Positions 35,564 to 43,873 of a DNA stretch of 64,000 nucleotides are shown here, piece after piece. The translations under genes and the position numbers were made by a program. Origin of the DNA: DASZQY01 sp963843565 (GTDB taxonomy: Bacteria > Pseudomonadota > Alphaproteobacteria > Rhizobiales > Kaistiaceae); contig CAWJKY010000003.1 of assembly GCA_963843565.1 (NCBI GenBank), positions 1 to 64,000 on the forward strand, written 5' to 3'. Position 1 is the stretch's first letter; every line of letters starts with the position of its first letter. Under the pieces are notes generated by a model that saw nothing but the letters and a program-made list of their open reading frames with translations, made no database searches and was not told the DNA's origin.

Positions 35564-36502
35564 GTGGGTCTGGATTCCGCTGCCGTCGAATTCCTGTGCG
35601 CCGCCAAGTCCATGGGCGTCGACTTCAGCTCGACCCTGATGGTCGGCCGCCAGCAATTCTTCCCGCAAGCGGAGACGCTGGCGCGCATGGCCGCGGTCCT
35701 CGGGCTGCAGTTCGACGCGGCGTCGCTGCTGAAGGAAAGCCCCTATTCGGAGCCGTTCTTCTCGCTGCTTGGCGCCGGCGAGATCGCCTCCCTCGATGCC
35801 TCCGACTACGAGAGCGCATCCCGCGTGCACGACCTGAACGCGCCGCTGCCCGACGATCTCGTGGAGCGGTTCTCGCTGGTCTTCGACGGCGGCACGCTGG
35901 AGCACGTCTTCAACCTTCCCCAGGCTTACGCGAACTGCATGCGGATGGTGCGCGTCGGCGGCCACTTCGCGCAGGTCACCGTCGCCAACAATTTCATGGG
36001 CCACGGGTTCTGGCAGATCAGTCCGGAGCTGATCTTCCGGGTCTTCTCGCCCGAAAACGGCTTCCGGACGGAGTGCGTGCTGCTTCATGAGGTGGTGCCG
36101 AACGGCGCCTGGTATGTGGTCCGCGATCCGCAGGCCGTGGGCGGCCGCGTCGAGCTCGTCAATTCCGTGCCGACCTACATCCTGACTCTGGCGAAGCGCA
36201 CGGAGCGGGCCGAGATCTTCGCCAAGCCGCCACAGCAAAGCGACTACGTCACGATCTGGGATGGCGACGAGGCGAGCGGCGCGCAGGCGCTGGCGCGCGA
36301 CACGAGTCGATTTGACGAGGACTATTACCTGCAGGCCAACCCGGACGTGGCGCGGGCGGTCAAGGCGGGCGCGTTTCGTTCCGGGCGCGCGCACTTCCTG
36401 GCGTTCGGCCGGAAGGAGGGTCGCAAGGGCTCGCCGGGCTATCGCCGGATCAGCGTCGACGACCTGATGCACGGGCGCCTGCCGCGCCGGTCCGACACCT
36501 GA
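35564..36502 (+). CDS. SAM-methyltransferase-like protein with a C-terminal NPDV-type repeat
   Basis: A 312-residue protein. The first 230 residues resemble a methyltransferase of the kind found in surface-polysaccharide clusters (FSLVFDGGTLEHVFN, then ANCMRMVRVGGHF), but the usual motif I glycine loop is not obvious. A segment near residue 250 reads FDEDYYLQANPDVARAV and ends HFLAFGRKEGR, a repeat unit common in secreted or glycan-related alphaproteobacterial proteins. One copy fused to a methylase is unusual. GTG start with GAGGAGG eight bases before. Confidence 0.75.
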   Translation: MGLDSAAVEFLCAAKSMGVDFSSTLMVGRQQFFPQAETLARMAAVLGLQFDAASLLKESPYSEPFFSLLGAGEIASLDASDYESASRVHDLNAPLPDDLVERFSLVFDGGTLEHVFNLPQAYANCMRMVRVGGHFAQVTVANNFMGHGFWQISPELIFRVFSPENGFRTECVLLHEVVPNGAWYVVRDPQAVGGRVELVNSVPTYILTLAKRTERAEIFAKPPQQSDYVTIWDGDEASGAQALARDTSRFDEDYYLQANPDVARAVKAGAFRSGRAHFLAFGRKEGRKGSPGYRRISVDDLMHGRLPRRSDT

Positions 36503-36535
36503 AGGCCACGCCGCTGCCGGCGGGTCTTCGCCCGT

Positions 36536-37780
36536 TCACGCCGTCGCCAGCCTGACCGCGAACGCCCGCACCGCTTCCCCGACGCCCTTGAGGCTCAGCG
36601 CGCCACGGTCCTGGCGCGCGAACGCGGCCGAGGCGAGGTCGTCGGCGACTGCCGCCGTGACCAGTACTTCTTCCGGCGCCGCCACCGACATCAGCCGCGC
36701 GGCGCGGTTGACGGTGCGGCCGTAGTAGTCGCCGTCCTGGCTCACCACCGGGCCGATGGCGATTCCCGCGCGGGCCGGGGGCAGGCCGCGGGCGCGCGCC
36801 GCGGCGATCACGGCGAGCGCCGCGCGCACCGCCGCTTCGGCCGAAGCGAAGTGAAGCATGGCGCCGTCGCCGAGCGACTTCACCAGGTGGCCGCCCTGCA
36901 GCGTCGCCTGGGCCTGTCCGATCTCCACCAGGGTCGCCGCGATACGCGCGGCGTGGTCGTCGCCCATTGTCTCGGTGCGGTTGGTGAAGCCCGACAGGTC
37001 GAGAAAGCAGAGCGCGTGCCGGGCCGCCGAGTGCGGCCGGTGCACCGCGTTCTCGTCGAGCGCCTCCTCGAAGCGGGCGATGACGTTGGAAAAGACGGCC
37101 CGCTCCAGAAAGCGGCGCTGGAGCAGGAAGGCGGCCCGGTAGCCCATCCGCTGCAACTGCGTGCGGGTCGGCGCCGCCCGCCGGAACATCTCGTGATAGG
37201 GCACGCCGGTTGCCAGCATCGGCTCCTCGACGTTCAGGCGGAAGAGGTTGCGCTGCGCTTCGACCACCTGGCGTATGGCCATGGCGAACGTGCGCAGCGT
37301 CGCCAGGATCGCCTCTTCCGAGACGCCGGCGGCGCGGGCGCGCGCGAAGATCGACAGGATCTCGAGGTCGTCGTCGCGCATCAACTGGTCGTCGGGGGGC
37401 GCCGCGAGGTTGATGGCGAGCATCAGGCGTCGAAATTCGTCGGGCGCCACCGCGACTTCGGCGCAGGCTTCCGCCACGGTCTTCGCCGACAGGGCCGCCG
37501 CGTCGGCGACCAGCGTCCCGGCGAAGTCGAACGACAACCGTCCGGCGGCGACCGCCTCGCTCAGCCGGTCGAACGGCACACCGGAGTCGTGCAATGCCTT
37601 CAGCAGGCGCACGCGCGTGCTGTCGCCGGCGTCGTGAGTTCCCTCGGCGTCCGGCCCGGCGATCAGACCGAGGTGGACGAACCGGTCGATCTCCTCCGCC
37701 GTGGCGACGCTTTGCGCGGCCAGCGTCGCAGTCGAAATCCTTGCGGACGGGGGCGGGTCGGCCGGTGTGTCGTCGCTCAT
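36536..37780 (-). CDS. Class III adenylate cyclase with regulatory N-terminal domain
   Basis: A 414-residue soluble protein. The N-terminal 200 residues are helical and resemble the regulatory domain placed before some class III cyclases. The catalytic domain starts near 255: Asp261 in FLDLSGFT and Asp305 in KSLGDGAML are the two metal-binding aspartates, and YYGRTVNRAARL supplies the transition-state Asn/Arg region. It should make cAMP. A cyclic-nucleotide-domain transporter is encoded elsewhere in the window, but no direct link is shown. Confidence 0.9.
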   Translation of the reverse strand: MSDDTPADPPPSARISTATLAAQSVATAEEIDRFVHLGLIAGPDAEGTHDAGDSTRVRLLKALHDSGVPFDRLSEAVAAGRLSFDFAGTLVADAAALSAKTVAEACAEVAVAPDEFRRLMLAINLAAPPDDQLMRDDDLEILSIFARARAAGVSEEAILATLRTFAMAIRQVVEAQRNLFRLNVEEPMLATGVPYHEMFRRAAPTRTQLQRMGYRAAFLLQRRFLERAVFSNVIARFEEALDENAVHRPHSAARHALCFLDLSGFTNRTETMGDDHAARIAATLVEIGQAQATLQGGHLVKSLGDGAMLHFASAEAAVRAALAVIAAARARGLPPARAGIAIGPVVSQDGDYYGRTVNRAARLMSVAAPEEVLVTAAVADDLASAAFARQDRGALSLKGVGEAVRAFAVRLATA

Positions 37781-38003
37781 CGGCGGGTCTCGCGGGGAGG
37801 GCCGTTCAGGCCTCCAAGAGTGCCTTTTAGCGCATTCGCGATCCGTCGGAGAAGGTGTCGGCCGGGTTGCCGGCGGACGCCGCGTCCGCGGCGCGGTGGT
37901 TTGCGTCGTCGGGCCGGGGTCGCTAGCCTTGTCGATGCATCACGAACGGCGGCTGGGGGAAGCGCCGTGTCCTGTGGGCGGCGCTGCGATCCAGGAGGCG
38001 CCC

Positions 38004-38054
38004 ATGTTCGAGGCGAAGCAGATCGCGGCGATGGCGCTTGGCAACCTGCCCTAG
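38004..38054 (+). other. 16-codon open frame with strong ribosome site, probable gene remnant
   Basis: CCAGGAGG is followed after six bases by ATG and an in-frame 16-residue stretch (MFEAKQIAAMALGNLP) ending in TAG. It looks like the start of a gene cut off by a deletion, meeting the 3' end of the convergent membrane-protein gene. It may also be a leader peptide or nothing. The rest of 37781-38050 shows no gene. Confidence 0.3.
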
Positions 38055-38419
38055 ACCAGCACCGCGTAGGCGAGCAGCAGCACCGCCGCGGTCACGGCGA
38101 TGGTGGCGTGGATCCCGATCAGCAGACCGGGGCCGCGCGGGCGCGAACGTCCGCGCACAGCGATCGTCAGGCCGATGATCACGGCGATGGTGGCGAGCAC
38201 CGCGGCGGCTGGTCCGAACGCGGCCGTGCCGTAGCGGTTGCTCGTCGCGCCGGCGGTGGCGAGGGCGACCAGCAGGGCGGCGAGCCCGGCCGCGCCGAGT
38301 ACGCCGTGCACGGCGGCGACCGGCCGCGACGCGAGCTGCCGTTCGCCAAGGAAGCGCACCGCCATGACCGCGCCGATCGCCACGGTGGTGCCCCACAGCC
38401 AGACGGCGAGCGTGATCAT
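38051..38419 (-). CDS. Small four-helix membrane protein
   Basis: A 122-residue protein with four hydrophobic helices and conserved-looking His and Arg residues near the second and fourth (AAVHGVLGAAG, GIHATIAV). Family not recognised. The ATG at 38419 is the first credible start; the region before it lacks a purine-rich ribosome site, so the true start is uncertain. It reads leftward behind the DUF4180 gene. Confidence 0.6.
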   Translation of the reverse strand: MITLAVWLWGTTVAIGAVMAVRFLGERQLASRPVAAVHGVLGAAGLAALLVALATAGATSNRYGTAAFGPAAAVLATIAVIIGLTIAVRGRSRPRGPGLLIGIHATIAVTAAVLLLAYAVLV

Positions 38420-38511
38420 TTGAGGAGAGAGAATTCTGATCGCAACGTTCTGGCCCTTTCCGCTCATTCCCGCGAATGCGGGAATCCATCCCGACCGCGA
38501 CGGTCGAAACC

Positions 38512-38877
38512 TCACCCGCCTCCCAATCGCCGCGCCAGCTCCGCCATGTCGTTCACGAACCACACCTGCCGGCCGCGGTTCGACTCGCGGACGAAATCGC
38601 GAAGCGCATCGCTCGCCGCGGTCTGCGCGGACAGGTCGCCGACGATCGCGAGGCGTTGCCCATAGTTGACCAGCTTCTGGATGAAGAGCCCGGCGAGGCG
38701 TGTCTTCAGATCGAAGAACGCGGGCGCGAACTGGTCGACCGGCACGGCCAGCCAGTCGACCGGTTCGGCGGAAGCCTCCGACATCAGGTCGAGCGCGTCG
38801 CGCTCGCTGGAAAGCGGCGGCCCGTGGTCGCGGATCCACACGCGCGTGCCGTGAAATATCGCTGTGGTGCCGGTCAT
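38512..38877 (-). CDS. DUF4180 domain protein
   Basis: A 121-residue protein matching DUF4180, with LFIQKLVNYGQRLAIVGDLS followed by LRDFVRESNRGRQVWFV, the most conserved part of the family. Function is unknown; it looks cytosolic. It lies between the alcohol dehydrogenase gene and the small membrane protein gene in the same direction, with gaps of 78 and 92 bp. Confidence 0.82.
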   Translation of the reverse strand: MTGTTAIFHGTRVWIRDHGPPLSSERDALDLMSEASAEPVDWLAVPVDQFAPAFFDLKTRLAGLFIQKLVNYGQRLAIVGDLSAQTAASDALRDFVRESNRGRQVWFVNDMAELARRLGGG

Positions 38878-38955
38878 GGTTCGTCTGCTCGCAGAAAGAA
38901 GAGGGCCGCCTATAGCGCATGCCGGCGGCCCCCTCCATCCTTGCTTTCGTTGGCC

Positions 38956-39987
38956 TCACGCGGCGACGGACTCCGGCGCGCGTGCGCTCGTCGGTGCGCC
39001 GGCGTCGCGCCCCTGGCGCACGACCAGCACGACGGCGCCGCGTTTGCGCCCGGTGTCGACGTAGGCGTGGGCCTCTGCCGCGTCGGCGAGCGGATAGATG
39101 CGGTCGATCACCGGCTTCAGCTCGCCGCTCTCGGCGAGTGCCGCGATCAGGCGCATGTCGTCGGGCGTCGTCTTGGTGACCCCGGCGACGAGCGTCTTGC
39201 CGCTGCCCTTCCTGGCCCGTTCCAGCCCGGCCGACTGGGCGAAGGTGCCGCTGACGACGGCGAGCCGGCCGCCGGGGGCAAGTGCTGCCTCGACGCGCGC
39301 CATCGGCGCGGTCGCCGTCGTGTCGAGGATGACGTCCCAGGTTTCGCCGGAGGCGGCGAAGTCCTCGGTCTTGTAATCGATGACGCGATCGGCCCCGAGT
39401 GAGGCGACCAGAGCGACGTTGGCGGTGCTGCACACGCCCGTCACCTCGGCGCCGAAATGTTTCGCGATCTGCACCGCCGCTGTCCCGACCGCGCCGGAGG
39501 CGCCGATGACCAGGACCCGCTCGCCGGCCTTGAGCGCCGCCTTGTCGCGCAGGAAATTCAGCGCCGTCGTGGCGCCGAACGAAAGCGCGGCGGCTTCCTC
39601 GAAGTTGAGGTTGGCGGGCTTCAAGACGATCAGGCCGTCCTCCGGCATGGTGCGATATTCGGCGTGCGAACCGAAACCGGCGCTGGGATAGGCGATGACT
39701 TCATCGCCCGGCCTGAAGCGGGTCACGTCCTTGCCGACCGTCTCGACGACGCCGGCAAGCTCGGTGCCGAGAACGGGCTTGCGCGGACCGAAGACCCCGA
39801 AGAACAGGCGGCCGAGGATCTTGAAGATACCGGGCATGTCGAGGCTGCGGGCCCGCCAGTCGCCGCTCGAGACGGTGGTGGCGTGGATGCGGATGAGGAC
39901 TTCGTTGTCCTTCGGGGCAGGCTTCGCCACTTCGGCGAGGGACACGACCTCGGGGCCGCCGTAGCGGTGATAGACGATGGCTTTCAT
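38956..39987 (-). CDS. Zinc-type/quinone-oxidoreductase-like NAD(P)-dependent dehydrogenase
   Basis: A 343-residue medium-chain dehydrogenase. The GroES-like N-terminal domain is followed by a Rossmann domain with VLVIGASGAVGTAAVQIAK. It lacks the structural and catalytic zinc cysteines of classical alcohol dehydrogenases, so it belongs with the NAD(P)H:quinone/enone reductase branch. It follows the DUF4386 gene by 72 bp in the same direction and both face away from the LysR gene, whose target they may be. Confidence 0.88.
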   Translation of the reverse strand: MKAIVYHRYGGPEVVSLAEVAKPAPKDNEVLIRIHATTVSSGDWRARSLDMPGIFKILGRLFFGVFGPRKPVLGTELAGVVETVGKDVTRFRPGDEVIAYPSAGFGSHAEYRTMPEDGLIVLKPANLNFEEAAALSFGATTALNFLRDKAALKAGERVLVIGASGAVGTAAVQIAKHFGAEVTGVCSTANVALVASLGADRVIDYKTEDFAASGETWDVILDTTATAPMARVEAALAPGGRLAVVSGTFAQSAGLERARKGSGKTLVAGVTKTTPDDMRLIAALAESGELKPVIDRIYPLADAAEAHAYVDTGRKRGAVVLVVRQGRDAGAPTSARAPESVAA

Positions 39988-40059
39988 GTTCTTGTCTCCA
40001 GATTGGGGGGAGTTGCGGGTGAGGGCGGGCCGTTCGGAACGACCCGCCCAAGGTTCCGG

Positions 40060-40788
40060 TTACGCGGCTGTCGCAAGGGCGCGCTTCTCCTCGAAGGCGC
40101 GCACGTTCACGCCGCGGATGAGAAGCCACAGGCCGAAGCTCACTTCGGCGAGCGTCGCGACGGTGAGGAAGCCGACGATCGCCGTCGAAAGCACGTCGTG
40201 CTCGACGAACGTCAGGCTGCTCAGTCCCTGGGCGACGTAGCCGAAGCTGCCGATCAGCATGCCCCAGCCGAGAAGGCGCGGCAGGTAGCCGGACTTCGCG
40301 ACCGCGTAGCCGAGGAAGAACAGCGAGAAGCCGAAGAAGACGTCCCAGATGTGGATGCCGTAGCCGTGCGCCTCGATGAGAAGCATGGCGGTGGCTTGCT
40401 GCTCGGCTGGCGTGAAGGGACCGCTGCCGTTGAGGATCACGACCGCCATCACATGCAGCAGCACGTTGGTCGCCATCACCATGACTTCGGCGAGGCGTGC
40501 CACCACCGAGATCAGCGCCAGCGTCGGGCTGACCGGCCTCAGCATGAAATAGAGCATCACGGAGAGCGCGATCTCGATCAGCATGATCGCCATGTCGGCG
40601 GCGATCGACAGGCCGAAGAGCCCCTGGTTGGCGAGCAGGTTCGTGGCGGTGGCGGTCGCGTCGCCGTCGACCACGATGACCGAGGGGACGTAGCCGATGC
40701 TGAACGCCGCGATCACGGCAATCAGCAGGTAGAGGACGCCGGCGGTCCGGGCATAGCGCGCGGGAGCGGCGGAAGCGGTGGCAGTCAT
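40060..40788 (-). CDS. DUF4386 membrane protein
   Basis: A 242-residue membrane protein with six or seven helices in the DUF4386 pattern (YARTAGVLYLLIAVIAAF near the start, MLLIEAHGYGIHIWDVFFGF in the middle). Function unknown. ATG 40788 is chosen because AAAGGAAG precedes it by eight bases; an upstream in-frame start would add a polar stretch. It is the first gene of the leftward pair with the dehydrogenase, divergent from lysR. Confidence 0.82.
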   Translation of the reverse strand: MTATASAAPARYARTAGVLYLLIAVIAAFSIGYVPSVIVVDGDATATATNLLANQGLFGLSIAADMAIMLIEIALSVMLYFMLRPVSPTLALISVVARLAEVMVMATNVLLHVMAVVILNGSGPFTPAEQQATAMLLIEAHGYGIHIWDVFFGFSLFFLGYAVAKSGYLPRLLGWGMLIGSFGYVAQGLSSLTFVEHDVLSTAIVGFLTVATLAEVSFGLWLLIRGVNVRAFEEKRALATAA

Positions 40789-40958
40789 CGTTGTCTTCCT
40801 TTCTCGGGGCAAAGCCCGGCTGGTCCCCGTCGCGGAATCGCGCAAGGGTTGCGAGCGGGCCTTCGGGCCTCGCCGTGGGTTTTCGGTCTTTCGGGCGCTG
40901 CCGAAGCAGGACGTTGGTCAGCGCGTGCAAGGGTTGTACGCGCTCTTCGATCTATAGA

Positions 40959-40977
40959 AAATTGACCAATTCCGTCA
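40959..40977. promoter_or_regulatory. Candidate LysR-type operator
   Basis: ATTGAC-N7-GTCAGT is a near-perfect inverted repeat eight bases before the LysR start and inside the divergent gap. LysR proteins typically bind such sites and control the opposite operon. No experimental support is implied. Confidence 0.45.
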
Positions 40978-40984
40978 GTTTGAT

Positions 40985-41887
40985 ATGCGTTTACGCATGG
41001 ATTGGCGGTCGGTGAAATTCGATTGGAACCGGGCCCGGGCCTTCCTGGTCACGGCGGAGGAGGGGTCGCTGTCCGCGGCGGCTCGGGCGCTGGGCATGGC
41101 GCAGCCGACCCTCGGCCGCCAGGTCGATGCACTGGAAGAAGAGCTCGACGTGGTGCTGTTCGAGCGCGTCGGACGCGGGCTGACGCTGACCCCCAGCGGC
41201 ATGGAGCTGCTCGAGCACGTGCGAGGCATGGGCGAGGCGGCGGGCCGCGTGTCGCTTGCCGCCGCCGGCCAGTCGCAGACCATCGAGGGTACGATCTCGA
41301 TCGCGGCCAGTGCCTTCTACGCCGGCCTGCTGCTGCCGCCGATCCTGGCGAAGCTCCGCGAACGGCAGCCCGGCATCTTCGTCGAGATCGTCGCCGCCAC
41401 CCACGCCAGCGATCTCCGCCGCCGCGAGGCCGACATCGCCATCCGCAACTTTCGTCCGAGCGAGCCCGATCTCGTCGCCCGCAAGATCAGGGATGTGCCC
41501 GCCCGGCTCTACGCCGCGCCGTCCTACGTGAAGAAACTCGGCAATCCGAAGCTTCCCTACGACCTCAGCCGCGCCGACTGGATCGGCATCGACCGGTCGG
41601 GCACGTTCATCAAGACGCTCAACGCCCGCGGCTTCAATCTCAGCGAGCGCAACTTTCCGATCCTCACAGAGGACTGGCTGGTCATGTGGGAGTATGTGAA
41701 GCAGGGGCTCGGCATCTGTATCGTCGATGGCAACATTGGCGATGCCGAACCGGCGGTCACCCGCGTCCTGCCTGACTTCGAGCCGCTGATGTTCCCGATC
41801 TGGCTGGTCGCGCACCGCGAGGTGAATACCAGCCGGCGCGTCCGGGTGGTCTTCGATTTCCTCGCCGAGGAACTGGCGACTCCATGA
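40985..41887 (+). CDS. LysR-family transcriptional regulator
   Basis: A 300-residue LysR regulator: the N-terminal winged HTH (FLVTAEEGSLSAAARALGMA and QPTLGRQVDALEEEL) and a C-terminal effector domain with FYAGLLLPPIL, DIAIRNF and a late LGICIVDG. It is divergent from the DUF4386/dehydrogenase pair. Two in-frame ATGs (40985 and 40997) could serve. The stop overlaps the next start by ATGA. Confidence 0.9.
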   Translation: MRLRMDWRSVKFDWNRARAFLVTAEEGSLSAAARALGMAQPTLGRQVDALEEELDVVLFERVGRGLTLTPSGMELLEHVRGMGEAAGRVSLAAAGQSQTIEGTISIAASAFYAGLLLPPILAKLRERQPGIFVEIVAATHASDLRRREADIAIRNFRPSEPDLVARKIRDVPARLYAAPSYVKKLGNPKLPYDLSRADWIGIDRSGTFIKTLNARGFNLSERNFPILTEDWLVMWEYVKQGLGICIVDGNIGDAEPAVTRVLPDFEPLMFPIWLVAHREVNTSRRVRVVFDFLAEELATP

Positions 41888-42684
41888 TTCCTGCCCTGTT
41901 CTTCGCCGCGGTCCTGTCGGCGTCCCCCGTCACCCCCGTCAACATCATCGACGGGAGCGACGAGCGCGGCTCGCTTCTTGCCATCGGCCCCTCGCTCGGC
42001 CTTTCGGATGCCGAGATCGCGCGCATCCGCGCCGTCTCCGGCCACGTGGTCTGTACCGGCGGCGAGACGGTCACCGCGTCCGGCGCCCTGTTCCTCACCG
42101 ACAACCAGATCCTCACCGCCGGCCACACGTTCTTCAACAGCGCCGGCCGGCGCCGCGCGCAATGCTATTTCCGCCCGCAGCGCGTGGGGTCCGACTGGAT
42201 CGCGCTCGATCTTGCCAAGGCCCGCTTCGGCGCGTCGCTGCCCAGGCCCGGCTCCAACGCCGACTGGGCGGTGGTTCGCCTGACGAAGCCGATCGTCGGC
42301 GCGGTGCCGTTTCCGCCGGCGCCGAAGCCGCCCGTCAAGGGCGAGGCGCTGATCGTCGTCACGGCCCAGCCCGCCGGCTTCGAAAGCCTCGATCCGAATG
42401 TGCCGGTCGTGCAGCCATGCGCGGTCCGCCGCGTGCCGGTCTCGTCCGCCGCCACCTCGTTCTATCGCAGCGATTGCGACGCTGGCGGCGGCTCGTCCGG
42501 CGGCATGAACCTCACCCGCATCGACGGCGCGCTGTTCTTCCGCGGCGTCACCATCTCGTCAGGCCCGTGGCGTGACACAAATCTGACGGGCGCCCCATAT
42601 AACGAAAAGAAGGGAAGCGTCACCACGGCGCTTGGCACGGACGCCGCGATCCTCGCCGCGGCGCAAGAACTTGCAGGAGAGTGA
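41884..42684 (+). CDS. Exported trypsin-like serine peptidase
   Basis: A 266-residue protein with a short signal peptide and a chymotrypsin fold. The catalytic triad is in order: His in LTAGHTF, Asp in NADWAVVRL, and Ser in GGGSSGG. Cys residues near the second and third strands probably form disulphides. It should act in the periplasm or outside; substrate unknown. The start overlaps the LysR stop, so co-expression is likely. Confidence 0.82.
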   Translation: MIPALFFAAVLSASPVTPVNIIDGSDERGSLLAIGPSLGLSDAEIARIRAVSGHVVCTGGETVTASGALFLTDNQILTAGHTFFNSAGRRRAQCYFRPQRVGSDWIALDLAKARFGASLPRPGSNADWAVVRLTKPIVGAVPFPPAPKPPVKGEALIVVTAQPAGFESLDPNVPVVQPCAVRRVPVSSAATSFYRSDCDAGGGSSGGMNLTRIDGALFFRGVTISSGPWRDTNLTGAPYNEKKGSVTTALGTDAAILAAAQELAGE

Positions 42685-42689
42685 TTTTC

Positions 42690-43463
42690 ATGACCGCAAA
42701 GAAGACTGCCCTTGTCACCGGCGCCAATCAGGGGATCGGGCTGGAGACCTGCCGCCAGCTCGCCGCCGAGGGCTATCGGGTCATCCTGACCAGCCGAAAC
42801 GAGGCCGCCGGGCGTGCCGCGGCCGAGAAGCTCGGCGTCGAATACCGGCACCTCGACGTCACCAGCGCCGACGACATCGCGGCGCTCGCCGACGAATTCA
42901 CCCACGACGACCGCGCCATCGACGTGCTGGTCAACAACGCCGGCATCTCCATGAATGGCTTCACCGACGAGGTCGTGCGCGAGACGCTGGCGGTGAACTT
43001 CTTCGGCGCGCTCCACGTCACCGAGGGGCTGCTGCCGGTGCTCGCCGACGGCGGCACCATCGTGCTGGTGTCTAGCGGCATGGGCGAGCTGCACGTCTAT
43101 TCGCCGGCGATCCGCAAGCGCTTCTCCGATCCGCACCTGACGCGCGACGACCTGGTCGCGCTGGTCGATGAATTCATCGCGGCGGTGGCCGCCGGCGACC
43201 ACGAAAAGAAGGGCTGGCCGTCGTCCGCCTACCGCGTCTCCAAGGCGGCCATGAATGCGCTCGCCCGGGTGCTCGCCCGCGATCTCGCCTTCCGCGAAAT
43301 CCGCGTCAATGCCGTCTGTCCGGGCTGGGTGCGCACGCGCATGGGCGGGCGCTCGGCTTCGCGCACGGTCGAGAAGGGCGCGGCCTCGGTGATGTGGGCG
43401 GCGAAACTAAGCGACCGCACGACCGGTGGCTTCTTCCGCGACGGCGAACCGGCTGAGTGGTAG
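42690..43463 (+). CDS. Short-chain dehydrogenase/reductase (carbonyl reductase-like)
   Basis: A 257-residue SDR: cofactor motif TGANQGIG, VNNAG, catalytic Ser in VLVSSGMG, and YRVSK for the catalytic Tyr and Lys. The unusually long segment between Ser and Tyr matches the carbonyl-reductase-like (SDR21) branch and it should prefer NADPH. ATG 42690 is used because AGGAGAG lies ten bases upstream. It follows the peptidase gene directly. Confidence 0.9.
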   Translation: MTAKKTALVTGANQGIGLETCRQLAAEGYRVILTSRNEAAGRAAAEKLGVEYRHLDVTSADDIAALADEFTHDDRAIDVLVNNAGISMNGFTDEVVRETLAVNFFGALHVTEGLLPVLADGGTIVLVSSGMGELHVYSPAIRKRFSDPHLTRDDLVALVDEFIAAVAAGDHEKKGWPSSAYRVSKAAMNALARVLARDLAFREIRVNAVCPGWVRTRMGGRSASRTVEKGAASVMWAAKLSDRTTGGFFRDGEPAEW

Positions 43464-43479
43464 GGGCGGCGCGAGATGA

Positions 43480-43517
43480 AAAAGCCGGGCGCCGCGCTTG
43501 TCACGCGACGCCCGGCT
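43480..43517 (-). terminator. Rho-independent terminator for the 27-codon gene
   Basis: AGCCGGGCG (43483-43491) pairs perfectly with CGCCCGGCT (43509-43517). Read leftward, the stem is followed by TTTTT, so it terminates transcription from the short minus-strand gene. On the plus strand the following bases are not U-rich, though it may also slow the SDR transcript. Confidence 0.8.
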
Positions 43518-43547
43518 AAACTCGCATTCGATCCGGCGGGAGGCGTC

Positions 43548-43631
43548 TTACAGTGCGCCCAATACGATGGCGCCAACGAACAGGAACGCCGCCAGGATCA
43601 TCACAACGTGGAACGGTCGAGCAAGGCTCAT
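43548..43631 (-). CDS. 27-residue single-helix membrane peptide
   Basis: A short leftward frame encodes MSLARPFHVVMILAAFLFVG and then AIVLGAL before TAA. It is one continuous hydrophobic helix with a basic, polar N-terminus. GGAG lies nine bases before the ATG, and the stop is followed about 30 bases later by a strong leftward terminator. That complete gene architecture, with no other gene for the terminator to serve, argues it is real. I do not recognise the family; it could be a small regulatory or stress membrane peptide. Confidence 0.7.
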   Translation of the reverse strand: MSLARPFHVVMILAAFLFVGAIVLGAL

Positions 43632-43873
43632 GGTCTGCACTCCGTTTCCGATGTACTCGACCAAATCTAGCCCGAATCGCTCCGTTCACGAAGCGAAAAC
43701 CATAGCCGCCGCTCGCCGCCGCTTGAAGACTTTGCCGCAACGCTTTCATTCGGCTCAGGTTCCGCCTGTGGATAACTCGCCGGGGCGGCCCTCCTTCTGC
43801 CCTTAGTGGCGGGCTGCTAGCCTGCCGTTTCTGCGCCGCCGACGCGCGGCGCAAGCACACGAGGCCGCTTGCC

